A DNA stretch of 34,166 nucleotides from Streptomyces odonnellii (lineage in GTDB: Bacteria > Actinomycetota > Actinomycetes > Streptomycetales > Streptomycetaceae). Position numbers and translations under genes: made by a program. Position 1 is the stretch's first letter, and each line of letters begins with the position of its first letter. Shown here one piece after another: positions 24,225 through 33,195 of this stretch. Under the pieces are notes generated by a model. The model saw nothing but the letters and a program-made list of their open reading frames with translations. It made no database searches and was not told the origin of the DNA. The DNA lies in NCBI RefSeq assembly GCF_000981895.1, contig NZ_LATD01000157.1:1-34166 (forward strand), read 5' to 3'.

Positions 24225-24783
24225 GTGGCGGAAGACTCCGCTGAGGTGTTGATTGCCGTCCGCCGCGATCACGCACTCGATCAACTCCGTCCTGTGGGGC
24301 AAGACGGCGATCAACATCGACGGCATCTCGATCGGCGATCCAGGCGCCCACCAGCAGCAGGCCATCGCGGCCGTCCAGCCGGGCGAGCGGCTGCCCGCGC
24401 CGGCCGAGACCGGCATCGTCCTGCGGCACGGAACCCCGGTGCTGGGCTTCGCGTTCATGGGGTCCGGCCTGCACCAGAAGACCTTCCAGAGCCTGATCAA
24501 CTATCTGCACTTCGGCATGACCGTCGAGCAGGCGGTGAACAAGCCGGACTTCTTCCTGCCCGCCTTCGATCCGGCCGACGGCTCGGCGATCGCGAACTTC
24601 GCGACAGGTGAGTACGACCACGCCGTGCTCGACGCGGCGGGCGTTCCGTGGCAGGAGGTCGACTCCGAAGCGGCGCGGTTCGGCGGCGAGGGCGTCTGGG
24701 TGGCCATCGAGCGGGACCCGGAGACCGGCGTGCTGAGCGCCGCGTCGCACAACCGCACCAACAGTGCCGCGGTCGCTTACTGA
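24225..24783 (+). pseudogene. Gamma-glutamyltransferase, C-terminal remnant
   Basis: From about 24262 the frame reads AAITHSINSVLWGKTAIN, IDGISIGDPGAHQQQAI, PAPAETGIVLRHGTPVLGFA, FMGSGLHQKTFQSLINYLHF, MTVEQAVNKPDFFLP and SAASHNRTNSAAVAY. This is the end of the small subunit of GGT-family enzymes, which cleave gamma-glutamyl bonds in glutathione and related compounds. Bases 24225-24261 still resemble the GGGST...VVD segment but contain a stop and frame change. The large subunit and the nucleophilic Thr region are missing, leaving about 175 of 550 residues. Confidence 0.8.
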
Positions 24784-24784
24784 C

Positions 24785-24846
24785 GGCCAGGCCCTGTCCG
24801 GTGGGTCGTCGCGGCCCCGCGAAGGTCCGCCGGACAGGACCTGGCC
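24785..24846. terminator. Long-stem hairpin after the GGT remnant
   Basis: GGCCAGGCCCTGTCCGG (24785-24801) pairs with CCGGACAGGACCTGGCC (24830-24846) with one mismatch over 17 bp. It begins right after the GGT stop and ends 42 bp before the next gene. Confidence 0.7.
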
Positions 24847-24888
24847 GGCCCATGGCCCGGAAACCGCCAGCGAAAGGACGTTGACGCA

Positions 24889-26956
24889 GTGTCCGTGGAG
24901 TACCCGCAAACCCGTACGACCGACGATGTCGCCACGCTCGCCGGAGTCACCTTCCCCGACCCGTACCAGTGGCTCCAGGGCAGTTCGGACGAGGTGGAGC
25001 GCTGGCAGGAGGAACAGGCGGAGCTCGCGGCGTCGTACGTCCGTGACTGGCCGTACTTCGACCGGCTGCGCGAGCGCGTGGCGCACTTCGCCGCGTCCCG
25101 GTACCCGGCGTATCCCCGCCCGGCCGGCGACCGCTGGGTGCGCACCCACACACCCGAAGGCACGAGCCAGGCGCAGGTGCTGCTCACCGGCGAACCGTAC
25201 GGGGACGGCACCGTGCTCTTCGACTCAGTCGAGGAGCACCCCCGGCACCCGCCGTACGTCTCCTGGATCTCCCTCTCACCGGATGGCAGGATCCTCGCCC
25301 TCGGTGTCTGCGACGACGGCAGCGAACGCAACACGATCCGCCTGATCGACACCACCACCGGCGACCGGCTCCCCGGCGCCCCCGCCCGGGAACTGCTCGA
25401 CAACTGGACCGGCGGCGCACACTGACTGCCGGATTCCAGCGGCTTCTTCTTCACTGCCATGGAGGGCGAGGCCACCGAACTGGTCCAGCACGTCTGGCTG
25501 CACAAAGTGGAGCCAGCCGTCACGACCCTGGTCGGCGTGCCATGGCCGCGGGAACAGGACTACCGGGTGGTCGTCGCCTCGGCCGACGGCCGGTCACGCC
25601 GTCGCCGTGTACGGCCTGCAGACCCCGATCCCCTTCGCCGTGGCGCCGATCGCGGAATCCGGCGAACTCGTCTGGAAGCCCTTCGTCACCGAGCGGATCG
25701 GCAGCCTCGCCGGCCATCTCGTGGGCGACGCGTGGATCGCCATCACCGATGTCGGCGCACCGCGTGGCCGCCTCGTGAGCATCGCCCTCGACAACGCCAC
25801 GCTCAACGACCCCTCGACGTGGGCCGAACTGGTCGGCGAGTCCGACGCCGTGATGCGTTTCCTCACGCCGGTCGGCGACGAACTCTATGTCGCGGACCTC
25901 GTCGACACGTACTCGCAGGTCAGGGTGTTCGACCGGACCGGAGCGGCCCGCGGGCTCGTTCCCCTGCCCGGCCGGGGCTCCGTCGCGGAGCTGCCGTTCG
26001 CGATGATGAACCTGTTCCCGCCCGGCCGGCCGGACGAGTTCCTGTTCTCCTTCTCCACGTTCACCGCGTCGCCCGGATGCTTCAGCCACCGGCCGGGGGC
26101 GACGGGTGTCGAGATGCTGTCCGGGCCGGCGGTGACGCTCCCCGGCACCGTCGTGGAAGACGGTTGGGCCACGTCCGCGGACGGCACGAGGATTCCGTAT
26201 CACCTCGTCCGCCGCCGCGACGTGCTGCTGAACCGGCCGCGCCCGGCCCTGATCTACGGCTACGGCGGGTACAACGCCGCCTGGCTGCCCGCGTATCCAC
26301 GCGAGATGGCCGCTTTCGTCGACTCGGGCGGCGTCTATGTCCACGTACACCTGCGGGGCGGAAGCGAATTCGGCAGGGAGTGGTGGGAACAGGGCCGGCG
26401 TAAGAACAAGACCAACGGCTACGCCGACCTCTACGCCATCGCCGAGGACCTCATCGCCACCGGTGTGACCGGCCCGGACGTGCTGGCCGTCACCGGAGCC
26501 TCGAACGGCGGCACGCTCGCCGGCATCGCCGCCGTACAGCGGCCGGACCTGTTCGCCGTGACGGTTCCCCGCGTGCCGCACCTGGATCTGATCGGCGCGT
26601 GCGGGGACGGCTACGGCCGCTACACCGTGAACCTTGAACTGGCCGACGCCGACGACCCCGACGAGGTCCGCCGCCTCGCCGGGTTCTCCCCCTATCACCT
26701 CGTCAAGGAGGGCATTGTCTACCCGGCCGTCTTCGTCGACGCCGGTGACACCGACCCCCGCTGCCCGCCGTGGCACGCGAGGAAGTACGCGGCCCGCATG
26801 CAGGCGGCCACCAGCGGCGACGCGCCCATCCTCGTCCACGTCTGGCGGAATGTCGGCCACGGCTGGGCCACGGACGCGGAGACCGCCCTCACCGAACACA
26901 CCGAATGGCTCGCGTTCACCATGAAGATCCTCGGCATGCGACCGCGGGAGGTGTGA
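24889..26956 (+). pseudogene. Prolyl oligopeptidase (S9) family peptidase, nonsense and frameshift
   Basis: GTG 24889 (preceded by AAAGGAC) opens the N-terminal beta-propeller: FPDPYQWLQGSSDEVERWQ, and SWISLSPDGRILALGV. An in-frame TGA at 25423-25425 stands where the family has Trp (GGAH-stop-LPDSSGFFFTAM), and the frame changes near 25590. From about 25607 the frame continues to the end with the alpha/beta-hydrolase domain: RPALIYGYGGYNAAWLP, HLRGGSEFGREWWEQGR, VTGASNGGTLAGIA (nucleophile Ser), FVDAGDTDPRCPPWHARK (Asp) and NVGHGWATDAE (His). The catalytic triad is intact, so decay looks recent. The enzyme would have cleaved proline-containing peptides; it lies next to another peptide-processing remnant. 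Confidence 0.88.
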
Positions 26957-27092
26957 CCCGGCCGAGGAATCACCATCACTTCCGTCTTCGGCCCCGTCGC
27001 ACAGGGCGGCCGTACAACGCGGCCCCCGCGCCTCCACACTGCTCGCGCTGACTCCGGCGCCTCGTCACTGGCAGTTCATACGCGATGTGTTG

Positions 27093-27136
27093 TGAAATGA
27101 TCCGTCACCCTGTCTGAAATAACCCGTCACCCTGTC
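27093..27136. repeat. Two tandem 22-bp repeats downstream of the LysR gene
   Basis: Copies at 27093-27114 and 27115-27136 share 20 of 22 bases. Each starts TGAAAT and ends CCGTCACCCTGTC. They lie 11 bp beyond the lysR stop in a 190-bp gap otherwise without features. Tandem short repeats of this kind occur at ends of Tn7/Tn5053-type transposons, and a TniB remnant lies 4 kb away, but no link is proven. Confidence 0.6.
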
Positions 27137-27146
27137 GCGGTCGTCG

Positions 27147-28016
27147 TCAGGTGATGTGCCGTAGCAGCGCGGCGACCGCCGGAGGTGCCTCGCCGGGAGG
27201 CCGTACGACCATGACTTTCCAGTTCGGTGCGTGCCGTTCGAACCGGTGCTGCGGCAGGTCGGGGAAGCGGTCGGCGATCGACATGGGCATGATGCAGACT
27301 CCCAGGTCGTTGCGGACCAGTTCTGCGGCGGCGACGATGTCGTTGACCTCGAACGTCGTGCTGCGCTCGACGCCCGCCGCCCGGAAGGACCGGTCGACCG
27401 CGTAGCGGATGGCCCAGCCGGGTGTGAAGTCGACCAGCGGCAGATGGGCGACATCGCCGAGTCGAACCTCGCCGCCCGGTGTCATCCCGGCCAGCACCCG
27501 CCGGGGCGAGGTCAGAAGCACCATGTCCTCACGGGACAGCAGCCTGGTCACCAGCCCGCGCTGCTGCTGGCGGTCGAGCGCCACCACGGCCAGGTCCACC
27601 GTGCCCTCGCGCAACGCCTGCCGGATGTCGGCGACCGCCGCCTGCCGCAGATGTACGACCACGCCCGGATGCTCCGCCCGTAGCGCGGCGAGTGCGTGGT
27701 GGAGCCCGGCCCACACCCCCTGCATCGTGCCGACCGTCACCCGCCCGCGCAGTTGTCCCTGTACGGCGTCGACGGCCTCCCGCGCCAGTTCGGCGGCGCG
27801 GAGCGCCGCGCGTGCGGCGGGTACGAACGCCTCTCCGGCCGGGGTCAGTGCGACGCGGTGCGTGGTGCGGTCGAACAGAGCGGTGCCCAGTTCCCGTTCG
27901 AGGGCGCGGACCGTGCCCGACACGGCCGACTGCACCATGTGCAGCCGTCGTGCGGCCGCCGTGAAACCGCCCGCCTCGGCGACCGCGACGACGACCGCCA
28001 TCTGCCGCAGATCCAT
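27147..28016 (-). CDS. LysR-family transcriptional regulator
   Basis: This 289-aa protein has an N-terminal winged HTH (MDLRQMAVVVAVAEAGGFTAAARRLHMVQSAVS pattern, residues 1-60), a linker helix and a two-lobed effector-binding domain (GRVTVGTMQGVWAGLHHALA, VDLAVVALDRQQ, FEVNDIVAAAELVRNDLGVC). It lies 76 bp downstream of an MFS transporter gene on the same strand, not divergent as is usual for LysR, so it may be co-transcribed with its target and autoregulated. The ligand is unknown. The gene is intact. Confidence 0.9.
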   Translation of the reverse strand: MDLRQMAVVVAVAEAGGFTAAARRLHMVQSAVSGTVRALERELGTALFDRTTHRVALTPAGEAFVPAARAALRAAELAREAVDAVQGQLRGRVTVGTMQGVWAGLHHALAALRAEHPGVVVHLRQAAVADIRQALREGTVDLAVVALDRQQQRGLVTRLLSREDMVLLTSPRRVLAGMTPGGEVRLGDVAHLPLVDFTPGWAIRYAVDRSFRAAGVERSTTFEVNDIVAAAELVRNDLGVCIMPMSIADRFPDLPQHRFERHAPNWKVMVVRPPGEAPPAVAALLRHIT

Positions 28017-28092
28017 CGTCCGCTCCCGGTCCAGCAGCGCTCCGTCCGACCGGCCGCGCTCCGTCCGGTGCGAAGGCGACGGTCTTCGATCT

Positions 28093-29343
28093 TCACCGCA
28101 TCGTATGCGGAAGGCGCCGGGGTGTTCTCGTACGCTGCGGGCGTTCGGTGGCCCAGTAGACCAGGGCGATCAGGGGAAGGGCGGCACCGAGGGCGGTGAT
28201 GGCGGTCCAGCCTCCGGCGTGGTAGACGGCGGAGCCGAGCTGGGAGCCGATCGCGCCGCCGACGAAGAACAGCGCGATGAAGGCGCTGTTCAGCCGGGCG
28301 CGGGCGGCGGGGTCGAGCTGGTAGACGGTGTGCTGGCCGAGGACGAGGGTGGTCTGCACCGCCATGTCGATCAGGATCGCGGCCAGGGCGATCAGGGCGA
28401 TGCTGTGTCCGCCGAATCCGGCGAGTCCGAAGGCCAGGGCCGCGACCCCGAAGGCGATGCCGGTCATGGGGCGTACGAGCCCGCGGTCCGCCCAGTGTCC
28501 GGCGAAGGGGGCGATGGCGGCTCCGGCCGCCCCGACGAGGGCGAAGACGCCGACTCCGATCTGTGAGTAGTGGAACCGGGGACCGGTCAGGACGAAGGAG
28601 ACGGTGGTCCAGAAAGCGCTGAACGCACCGAACATCGCCGCCTGGTAGAGGCCGCGGCGCAGCAGCGCCGGGTGTGTGCGGACCAGCCGGGCGGTCGAGC
28701 GCAGGATGTGGTGGTACGGGATGGCGGTGGTCGGCGCCTGCTGCGGCAGGGCGACGCGCAGGGCCACGGCGAGGATGGCCATGAGCCCGGCGGAGCCGAG
28801 GAAGACGACGCGCCAGTCTGTGAGGTCGGAGACCACGCTGCTCAGGGTGCGGGAGAGCAGGATGCCGGTGAGGAGGCCGCTCATCACCCGGCCGACGATG
28901 CGGCCCCGGGCATGGTCGGGAGCGAGGGTGGCGGCGAAGGGCACCAGTATCTGGGCGACGACCGAGGTGGCGCCGCTGACCAGCGAGGCGATCAGCAGCA
29001 TGGGGAAGCTGATGGCGAGTCCCGCCGCGACGAGGCTCACGGTCGTGATCGCCAGCAGAACGGTGATCAGGTTGCGCTTTTCGAGCCGGTCGCCGAGCGG
29101 GACCAGGAAGAGCATGCCGATCACGTAGCCGACCTGGGTGAGTGTGACGAGGGTGCCGGTGGTGGCCGTGCTGGTGTGGAAGACGCCGCTGAGCGAGGGC
29201 AGCAGGGGCTGCGCGTAGTACAGGTTGGCGACGGTCATTCCGGTGGCGACGGCGAGGAGGACGACCAGCCAGCCCGGAACGCCGTGTGGGGCTTCGGTGT
29301 TCACGGGCCGGCGGGGTTTCCGGACGTCGGGTGATGCGGACAT
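28093..29343 (-). CDS. MFS transporter, DHA1 type (12 TM)
   Basis: This 416-aa membrane protein starts MSASPDVRKPRRPVNTE with a short basic cytoplasmic tail. TM1 is VVLLAVATGMTVANLYYAQPLLPSL, and the NLYYAQPLLP signature is typical of a large Streptomyces efflux subgroup. VPLGDRLEKRN matches motif A, and GILLSRTLSSVVSDLTDWR resembles motif C with its loop. Twelve hydrophobic segments are visible. The frame continues upstream to 29442, but AAGAAGGTGCACATG places the start at 29343. It lies immediately before the lysR gene on the same strand, suggesting export of the LysR ligand. Confidence 0.88.
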   Translation of the reverse strand: MSASPDVRKPRRPVNTEAPHGVPGWLVVLLAVATGMTVANLYYAQPLLPSLSGVFHTSTATTGTLVTLTQVGYVIGMLFLVPLGDRLEKRNLITVLLAITTVSLVAAGLAISFPMLLIASLVSGATSVVAQILVPFAATLAPDHARGRIVGRVMSGLLTGILLSRTLSSVVSDLTDWRVVFLGSAGLMAILAVALRVALPQQAPTTAIPYHHILRSTARLVRTHPALLRRGLYQAAMFGAFSAFWTTVSFVLTGPRFHYSQIGVGVFALVGAAGAAIAPFAGHWADRGLVRPMTGIAFGVAALAFGLAGFGGHSIALIALAAILIDMAVQTTLVLGQHTVYQLDPAARARLNSAFIALFFVGGAIGSQLGSAVYHAGGWTAITALGAALPLIALVYWATERPQRTRTPRRLPHTMR

Positions 29344-29815
29344 GTGCACCTTCTTGACGGGGCGGGCCGGGAAGCCGGGCCGGACGGAAGCGCTGCGGGG
29401 TGGCCGGCGGCTTCTTCGATACCGGCACGCAGACGTAAGCACGGACCGCCCCGCGATGCTTCCTCATCGCTCGCGATGGTTCCGGATATCAGTCATCTCA
29501 ATCAGAGATGAGCGGGCGGCGTGCGGAAACCAGGCGGGTCTGTACCCCACGGACAGGCCGGCCCCGTCTGCCGACTCCCGACCGGCGCGGTGGGGAAGCG
29601 ACGGTCCTCGCGTGCGAGCGGTCCGTGGCAGCGCCGGCACCGTCCACGCTGACGTGGCCTTTCCCTGGGCCCGCATCTTCCCCGCGCGGTCAGCGACAAG
29701 ATGGCAGGCGCAAAGGGTGCTTTGTGTGTGCGCGCCAGGACACCCTGGCCGCGTCGACGGGGCAGCGCTACCTGGGGAAGCGGTGGAAGGCAGGAGTGCG
29801 ACGCGATCCGGTCGT
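29344..29815. other. Non-coding stretch upstream of the MFS gene with two small palindromes
   Basis: These 472 bases contain no convincing gene. Two short hairpins occur close together: CATCGC-TC-GCGATG (29465-29478) and CATCTC-AATCA-GAGATG (29494-29510), about 120-165 bp upstream of the MFS start. They are possible LysR or MFS operator sites. The rest appears to be debris without recognisable similarity. Confidence 0.45.
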
Positions 29816-30880
29816 ATGCTGCGGGAGTTGAGGCAGGCCCGTGGCCCGACGATCGAAAAGCCGGCCGAGGCGTCCGGGGTTTCGGGGCGCGCGATAGGTG
29901 ACGTGGAGCGGGGACGGCGTCTGCGTACGCATCGTGGAACGGTCGTCGCACTCGCACAGGGCCTGCGGTTGGACGAAGCGGCGCGCGCGGAACTGCTGAC
30001 AGCCGCCCGTCCGGGCACGCGGCCCTCCGGTTCCGTCAAATCCTCCTCATGCGCGTTGCCGCGAGGTGTCCCGGACTTTGTTGGGCGTCACACCGAATTG
30101 GCCCTGTTGCATGCTCTTGCGAAGCCGCCCTCCGACGCCCGACGGGGTGTTCCTGCTGAGCATGCGCGGCCTGGACACGCAGCCGCTTTCGGCGGAGGAG
30201 GCGGTGCTGCGCCTGCTGGGCGCCTGGGGTGTGGCCGACCATGAGGTGGCACAGCTCGGCGCTGAGGAGCGTCTCGCGCGCTGTCACACGATCGCAGCCG
30301 GGCTCCAGGCGGTCCTGGTCCTGGACAATGCCGGCAGCGAGGCCCAGGTGAGACCCCTGCTGCCGCGTGAGGGGCGTCAGATGGTCGTGGTGACTAGTCG
30401 CCGTACCCTCGTCGGCCTGGAGGGAGTGCGGCGCATGGAGCTGGGTGCGCTGACGCAGCAGGAGTCCACCTCCCTGCTGCGTTCCGTCGTCGGCGCGGGC
30501 CGTGTGGACGCGGAGCCCGACGCCGTACGCTCAGTGACCGAGTTGTGCGGGGGCCTTCCCCTGGCCTTGCGCGTGGCCGCGAACTGCGCCGCGACCCGCC
30601 CGAGTTGGAGCCTGCGGCGGCTCGCAGACCGCCTCACCGACGAGGATCGCAGGCTGGACTCGCTCAGCGCCGGTGATCTGCGTCTCAACACGGCGTTCTC
30701 CCTGTCCTACTCACGTCTCGCCCCTGAGACCGCCCGGATGTTCCGGCTGGTGTCGCTGGTGCCGGGACAGGATTTCAGCGTGCCGTCGGCGGCCGTCCTC
30801 GCGGGTGTGTCCCTGGCCACCGCGGAAGACGCGCCGTCCGGGTGGGCTTGGTGGCCATGTTGGGTTTCTCCTCGGTGCTG
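29816..30880 (+). pseudogene. XRE-NB-ARC STAND regulator with P-loop segment deleted
   Basis: The N-terminus is an XRE HTH (MLRELRQARGPTIEK, AEASGVSGRAIGDVERGRR, TVVALAQGLRLDEAARAEL), followed by the usual linker and FVGRHTELALLHALAKPPSD. The nucleotide-binding P-loop (GxxGxGKT) that should follow within about 20 residues is absent. The frame jumps near 30130 to PDGVFLLSMRGLDTQPLSAEE, then AVLVLDNAGSEAQVRPLLP (Walker B), VVVTSRRTLVGLEGVRRMEL, LCGGLPLALRVAANCAA and FRLVSLVPGQDFSV. The gene breaks off at about 30835, before the C-terminal sensor repeats. In Streptomyces such proteins are pathway regulators or SARP relatives. This copy cannot bind ATP normally. Confidence 0.8.
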
Positions 30881-31079
30881 ATGGCTGTCGGGTCAGCCGG
30901 CGTGCAGCGCGGTGCGCAGGGTCGTGACGGCCAGGGTGATGGCGGCCTCATGCTGACCCTCAGCGCCCAGAGCACGCATCTGGAAGGCACCCCCGGGCAA
31001 CGCCTCGGCCCCCTCGACCACGACGCGATGCGCCTGCTCGACATGACCACACCTGCGACCTTCGCGCACCACATTCAAG

Positions 31080-31618
31080 AGGAGTCGGCCCCCTCATGCC
31101 CGCATGGACGAATGTCGCAGAGATGCGCTCGGAGAAGTACTTCAGGGTCTCGAAGACCTCGTCGCCGGCCCGAGCGATCTGCGGACTTTGTGAATCTCGA
31201 CGACCAGCACCCGGGCCGGTGCGGGAGTCCGTGCAGACGCCGACCAGGGCCTGATGATGTCCGTCATGTTCGGCTGGGGACGGACCGGCAGGCCCAGGAA
31301 GCGCGTGAACTCGGCGCGACCATACACCGTTTTCTCGACGGACGAGGCGGCGACCACGAGCATCCGGGCGTGACGGTCGAGCTGGTCCTCGTCGTAGAGG
31401 GCCCGCTCTGCCGGGGACAGCCTTCGCAGTTCGTCGGAAGACAGCAGGACGGGGGGTTCGGGTGGGCCGGCGGCGAACGTCCGCCATCCGTCCGGGATGG
31501 TGAGCTGTCTGAACAGCACACCCGTACGGAACCCCCCCGCCCCGCGCTCGGTTTCGAGAAGCCTTCTCGGCGCAGACCGCCGCCCACGACCAGCGGGAGC
31601 ACCCCGACCGAACCTCAC
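31080..31618 (-). pseudogene. TniB-like transposition ATPase, P-loop deleted and frameshifted
   Basis: The minus strand reads TIPDGWRTFAAGPPEPPVLL, RLSPAERALYDEDQLDRHAR and MLVVAASSVEKTVYGRAEF, then FLGLPVRPQPNMTDII. After a gap and frame change come RVLVVEIHKVR (Walker-B-like, normally VDELHNLR) and, in a further frame, AGDEVFETLKYFSERISATF. This matches the helper ATPases (TniB type) of Tn5053-like transposons in Streptomyces. The segment holding the Walker A motif is missing between SSVEKTVYGR and FTRFLGLPV. No TniA transposase or TniQ is present. The 200 bp to its left (30881-31079) hold further minus-strand coding-like sequence that I cannot identify. Confidence 0.7.
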
Positions 31619-31658
31619 GGAAGAGACGCTGGCCGGTGACGTTCAAGATGGTTCATCT

Positions 31659-32705
31659 TTACTGGATCAGCTCGATGTGCGGATGATCCGGGGACGCCGG
31701 GCAGACGTGGAGTTGCAGATCATAGCCTCGGGCGAGATCGATCATGGTGAAGTTTGCCGGAGGAGTACCTGGGAGCAGCGGCGTGGGGTTGGCCTGGTCC
31801 TCTTCGGGGGCCCAGCTTTCGGTGGCGTCGTCCCATTCGGTGGTGGCGATCGTCAGCAGCGGGACCGCCTCGGTGCTGCATGCGGAACAGATCCGAGGCA
31901 TGGGATCGGTGAGGCCCCAACGGGTCCAGCCACCGGCCTTCCAGCCGGGGGAAATGGACAACATGTCCATGTAGAGCTCCTTCGGGGCCACTTCATAGGA
32001 GCTGTCCAGGGCTGATCCGGCCGCCTGCCACCTGCTCCAGTCGCCCAGTTCTTCCTGCAGCTCCTTGCTCAGCTCCAGATAGTTGGGGTACTCAGTGACC
32101 TGCTCCGGTGTGAGCAGACACGGCTCCGGCAGATAGGTGGGGAACTGGATCGCGGGCGGCTCGGGCGGTGTGTCGAGTACGTCCGTTACGGTCGCGGCGG
32201 ACCGCCAGAACAGTGCGGTCCTTGGGTGCGCCGGGTGGTCGAAAGGGCACCAGAGCACTTGAAGCAGGTCGGCTTCGGACCGGCCGGCCGGGCGCCGCAG
32301 GGGGATGTCGCGTGCGTACAGCTGGGCGACGGGCAGCATGGCGATCGGGCCCTCAGGCCAAGGGCGGCCGACCATGATCCGCTTCTCGATCGCCAATTCC
32401 TCGGGTGTGGCCCAAGGCCCCTGAGGATCGCGGCGCCGCCGACTTGCCGATTCTGCCCGGTTACGACGCCACAGCCGTACGTCCTCCGGCGAGAGGGCCG
32501 CGTTCACCCGGTCCCACTCGTGTGGTCCATCGCAATGCGGCCACGGCTCGTCGGCGGGCCACAGCAGCGGCCCGCCGACGGAACTGTCGTGCGGTGACGG
32601 CGTCCCGGGGCGGGGATGCAGCCGAGTCGCTGTACGTGCCAGGGTGGCCAGTTGAGGGAAAAGCGCGGTGATGTCGAACGGGCGCGGCGGGGTGGTGCGA
32701 CTCAT
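31659..32705 (-). CDS. DUF1963-like protein
   Basis: This 348-aa soluble protein starts MSRTTPPRPFDITALFPQ. VGGPLLWPADEPWPHCDGPHEW resembles the GGxxxWPxxxxWP signature of DUF1963 (YwqG-like) proteins. MLPVAQLYARDIP, LLQVLWCPFDHPAHPRTALFW and a C-terminal block (SISPGWKAGGWTRWGLTDP, CSACSTEAVPLLTIATTEWDD with a CxxC pair, and FTMIDLARGYDLQLHVCP) follow the family layout of repeated beta segments. The function of DUF1963 is unknown. It is preceded at 31 bp by a possible 35-codon gene on the same strand. The gene is intact. Confidence 0.7.
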   Translation of the reverse strand: MSRTTPPRPFDITALFPQLATLARTATRLHPRPGTPSPHDSSVGGPLLWPADEPWPHCDGPHEWDRVNAALSPEDVRLWRRNRAESASRRRRDPQGPWATPEELAIEKRIMVGRPWPEGPIAMLPVAQLYARDIPLRRPAGRSEADLLQVLWCPFDHPAHPRTALFWRSAATVTDVLDTPPEPPAIQFPTYLPEPCLLTPEQVTEYPNYLELSKELQEELGDWSRWQAAGSALDSSYEVAPKELYMDMLSISPGWKAGGWTRWGLTDPMPRICSACSTEAVPLLTIATTEWDDATESWAPEEDQANPTPLLPGTPPANFTMIDLARGYDLQLHVCPASPDHPHIELIQ

Positions 32706-32736
32706 ACTGGCTCCCGTAGGCGCGAACTGGCTGAGA

Positions 32737-32844
32737 TCAGTTTCCGAGGTTGAGCAGCCCAGCGCTTGCCTGGGTGTTGGGAACGTAGACGTTGGGGAAC
32801 AGCTGCTCCGTCGTTCCGTTCGCCCGTTCGATGTCAGCGCTCAT
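32737..32844 (-). CDS. Possible 35-aa peptide gene
   Basis: An ATG at 32844 with GGGAG five bases upstream opens a short frame starting MSADIERANGTTEQLF and ending NTQASAGLLNLGN at 32737. Third positions are mostly G/C and the start context is the best in the whole 490-bp gap. The product has a polar N-terminal part (leader-like) and a small, uncharged C-terminal part rich in Asn, Gly, Ala and Leu, without Cys. It is followed after 31 bp by the DUF1963-like gene. I recognise no family; it could be a signalling or modified peptide precursor, or spurious. Confidence 0.45.
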   Translation of the reverse strand: MSADIERANGTTEQLFPNVYVPNTQASAGLLNLGN

Positions 32845-33195
32845 CGTGACTCCCACCGGGATCGTGCACAACGCCTGATCCGGACGTCACAGCCGACGGG
32901 TTCGACGTACCCGGAATCGGCCCGGCGCGCCACCGCCGGACCCCGGCCCGCCGGGCTGCCCCGGAGTGCAGTGCCGCGGAGCGGAGGGCTGAGCTTGGCT
33001 GATCGCCTGCGCCGAGGCCGAATTGATGACGCAGCCGCCTTCCGGCGTACAGGGGCAAAGACATCTTGCGGAGCCGGAACAGGACACTCCCGGAATGGAC
33101 GGACCGGTCTCAGGAATCCCCCAGATATCCGGGATGGTGCCTGGACTGCGACGGACCCGATCATGAGCGCATCCCCCAGAACTCATGGAGATGCT
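32845..33195. other. Upstream region of the secreted lysozyme-like gene
   Basis: These 351 bases lie between divergent genes (35-aa peptide on minus, lysozyme-like on plus) and should hold both promoters. A 46-codon plus-strand frame (33026-33166, MTQPPSGVQG) has a weak GAGG signal but poor codon bias and is not called. No clear promoter elements or repeats are visible. Confidence 0.35.

Noticed and set aside
25520..27037. 505-codon minus-strand ORF opposite the prolyl oligopeptidase
   Set aside because: It is a GC-rich shadow frame; the plus strand carries all catalytic motifs.
27845..29467. 540-codon minus-strand ORF across MFS and LysR genes
   Set aside because: Arg/Pro-rich alternative frame of two recognised genes.
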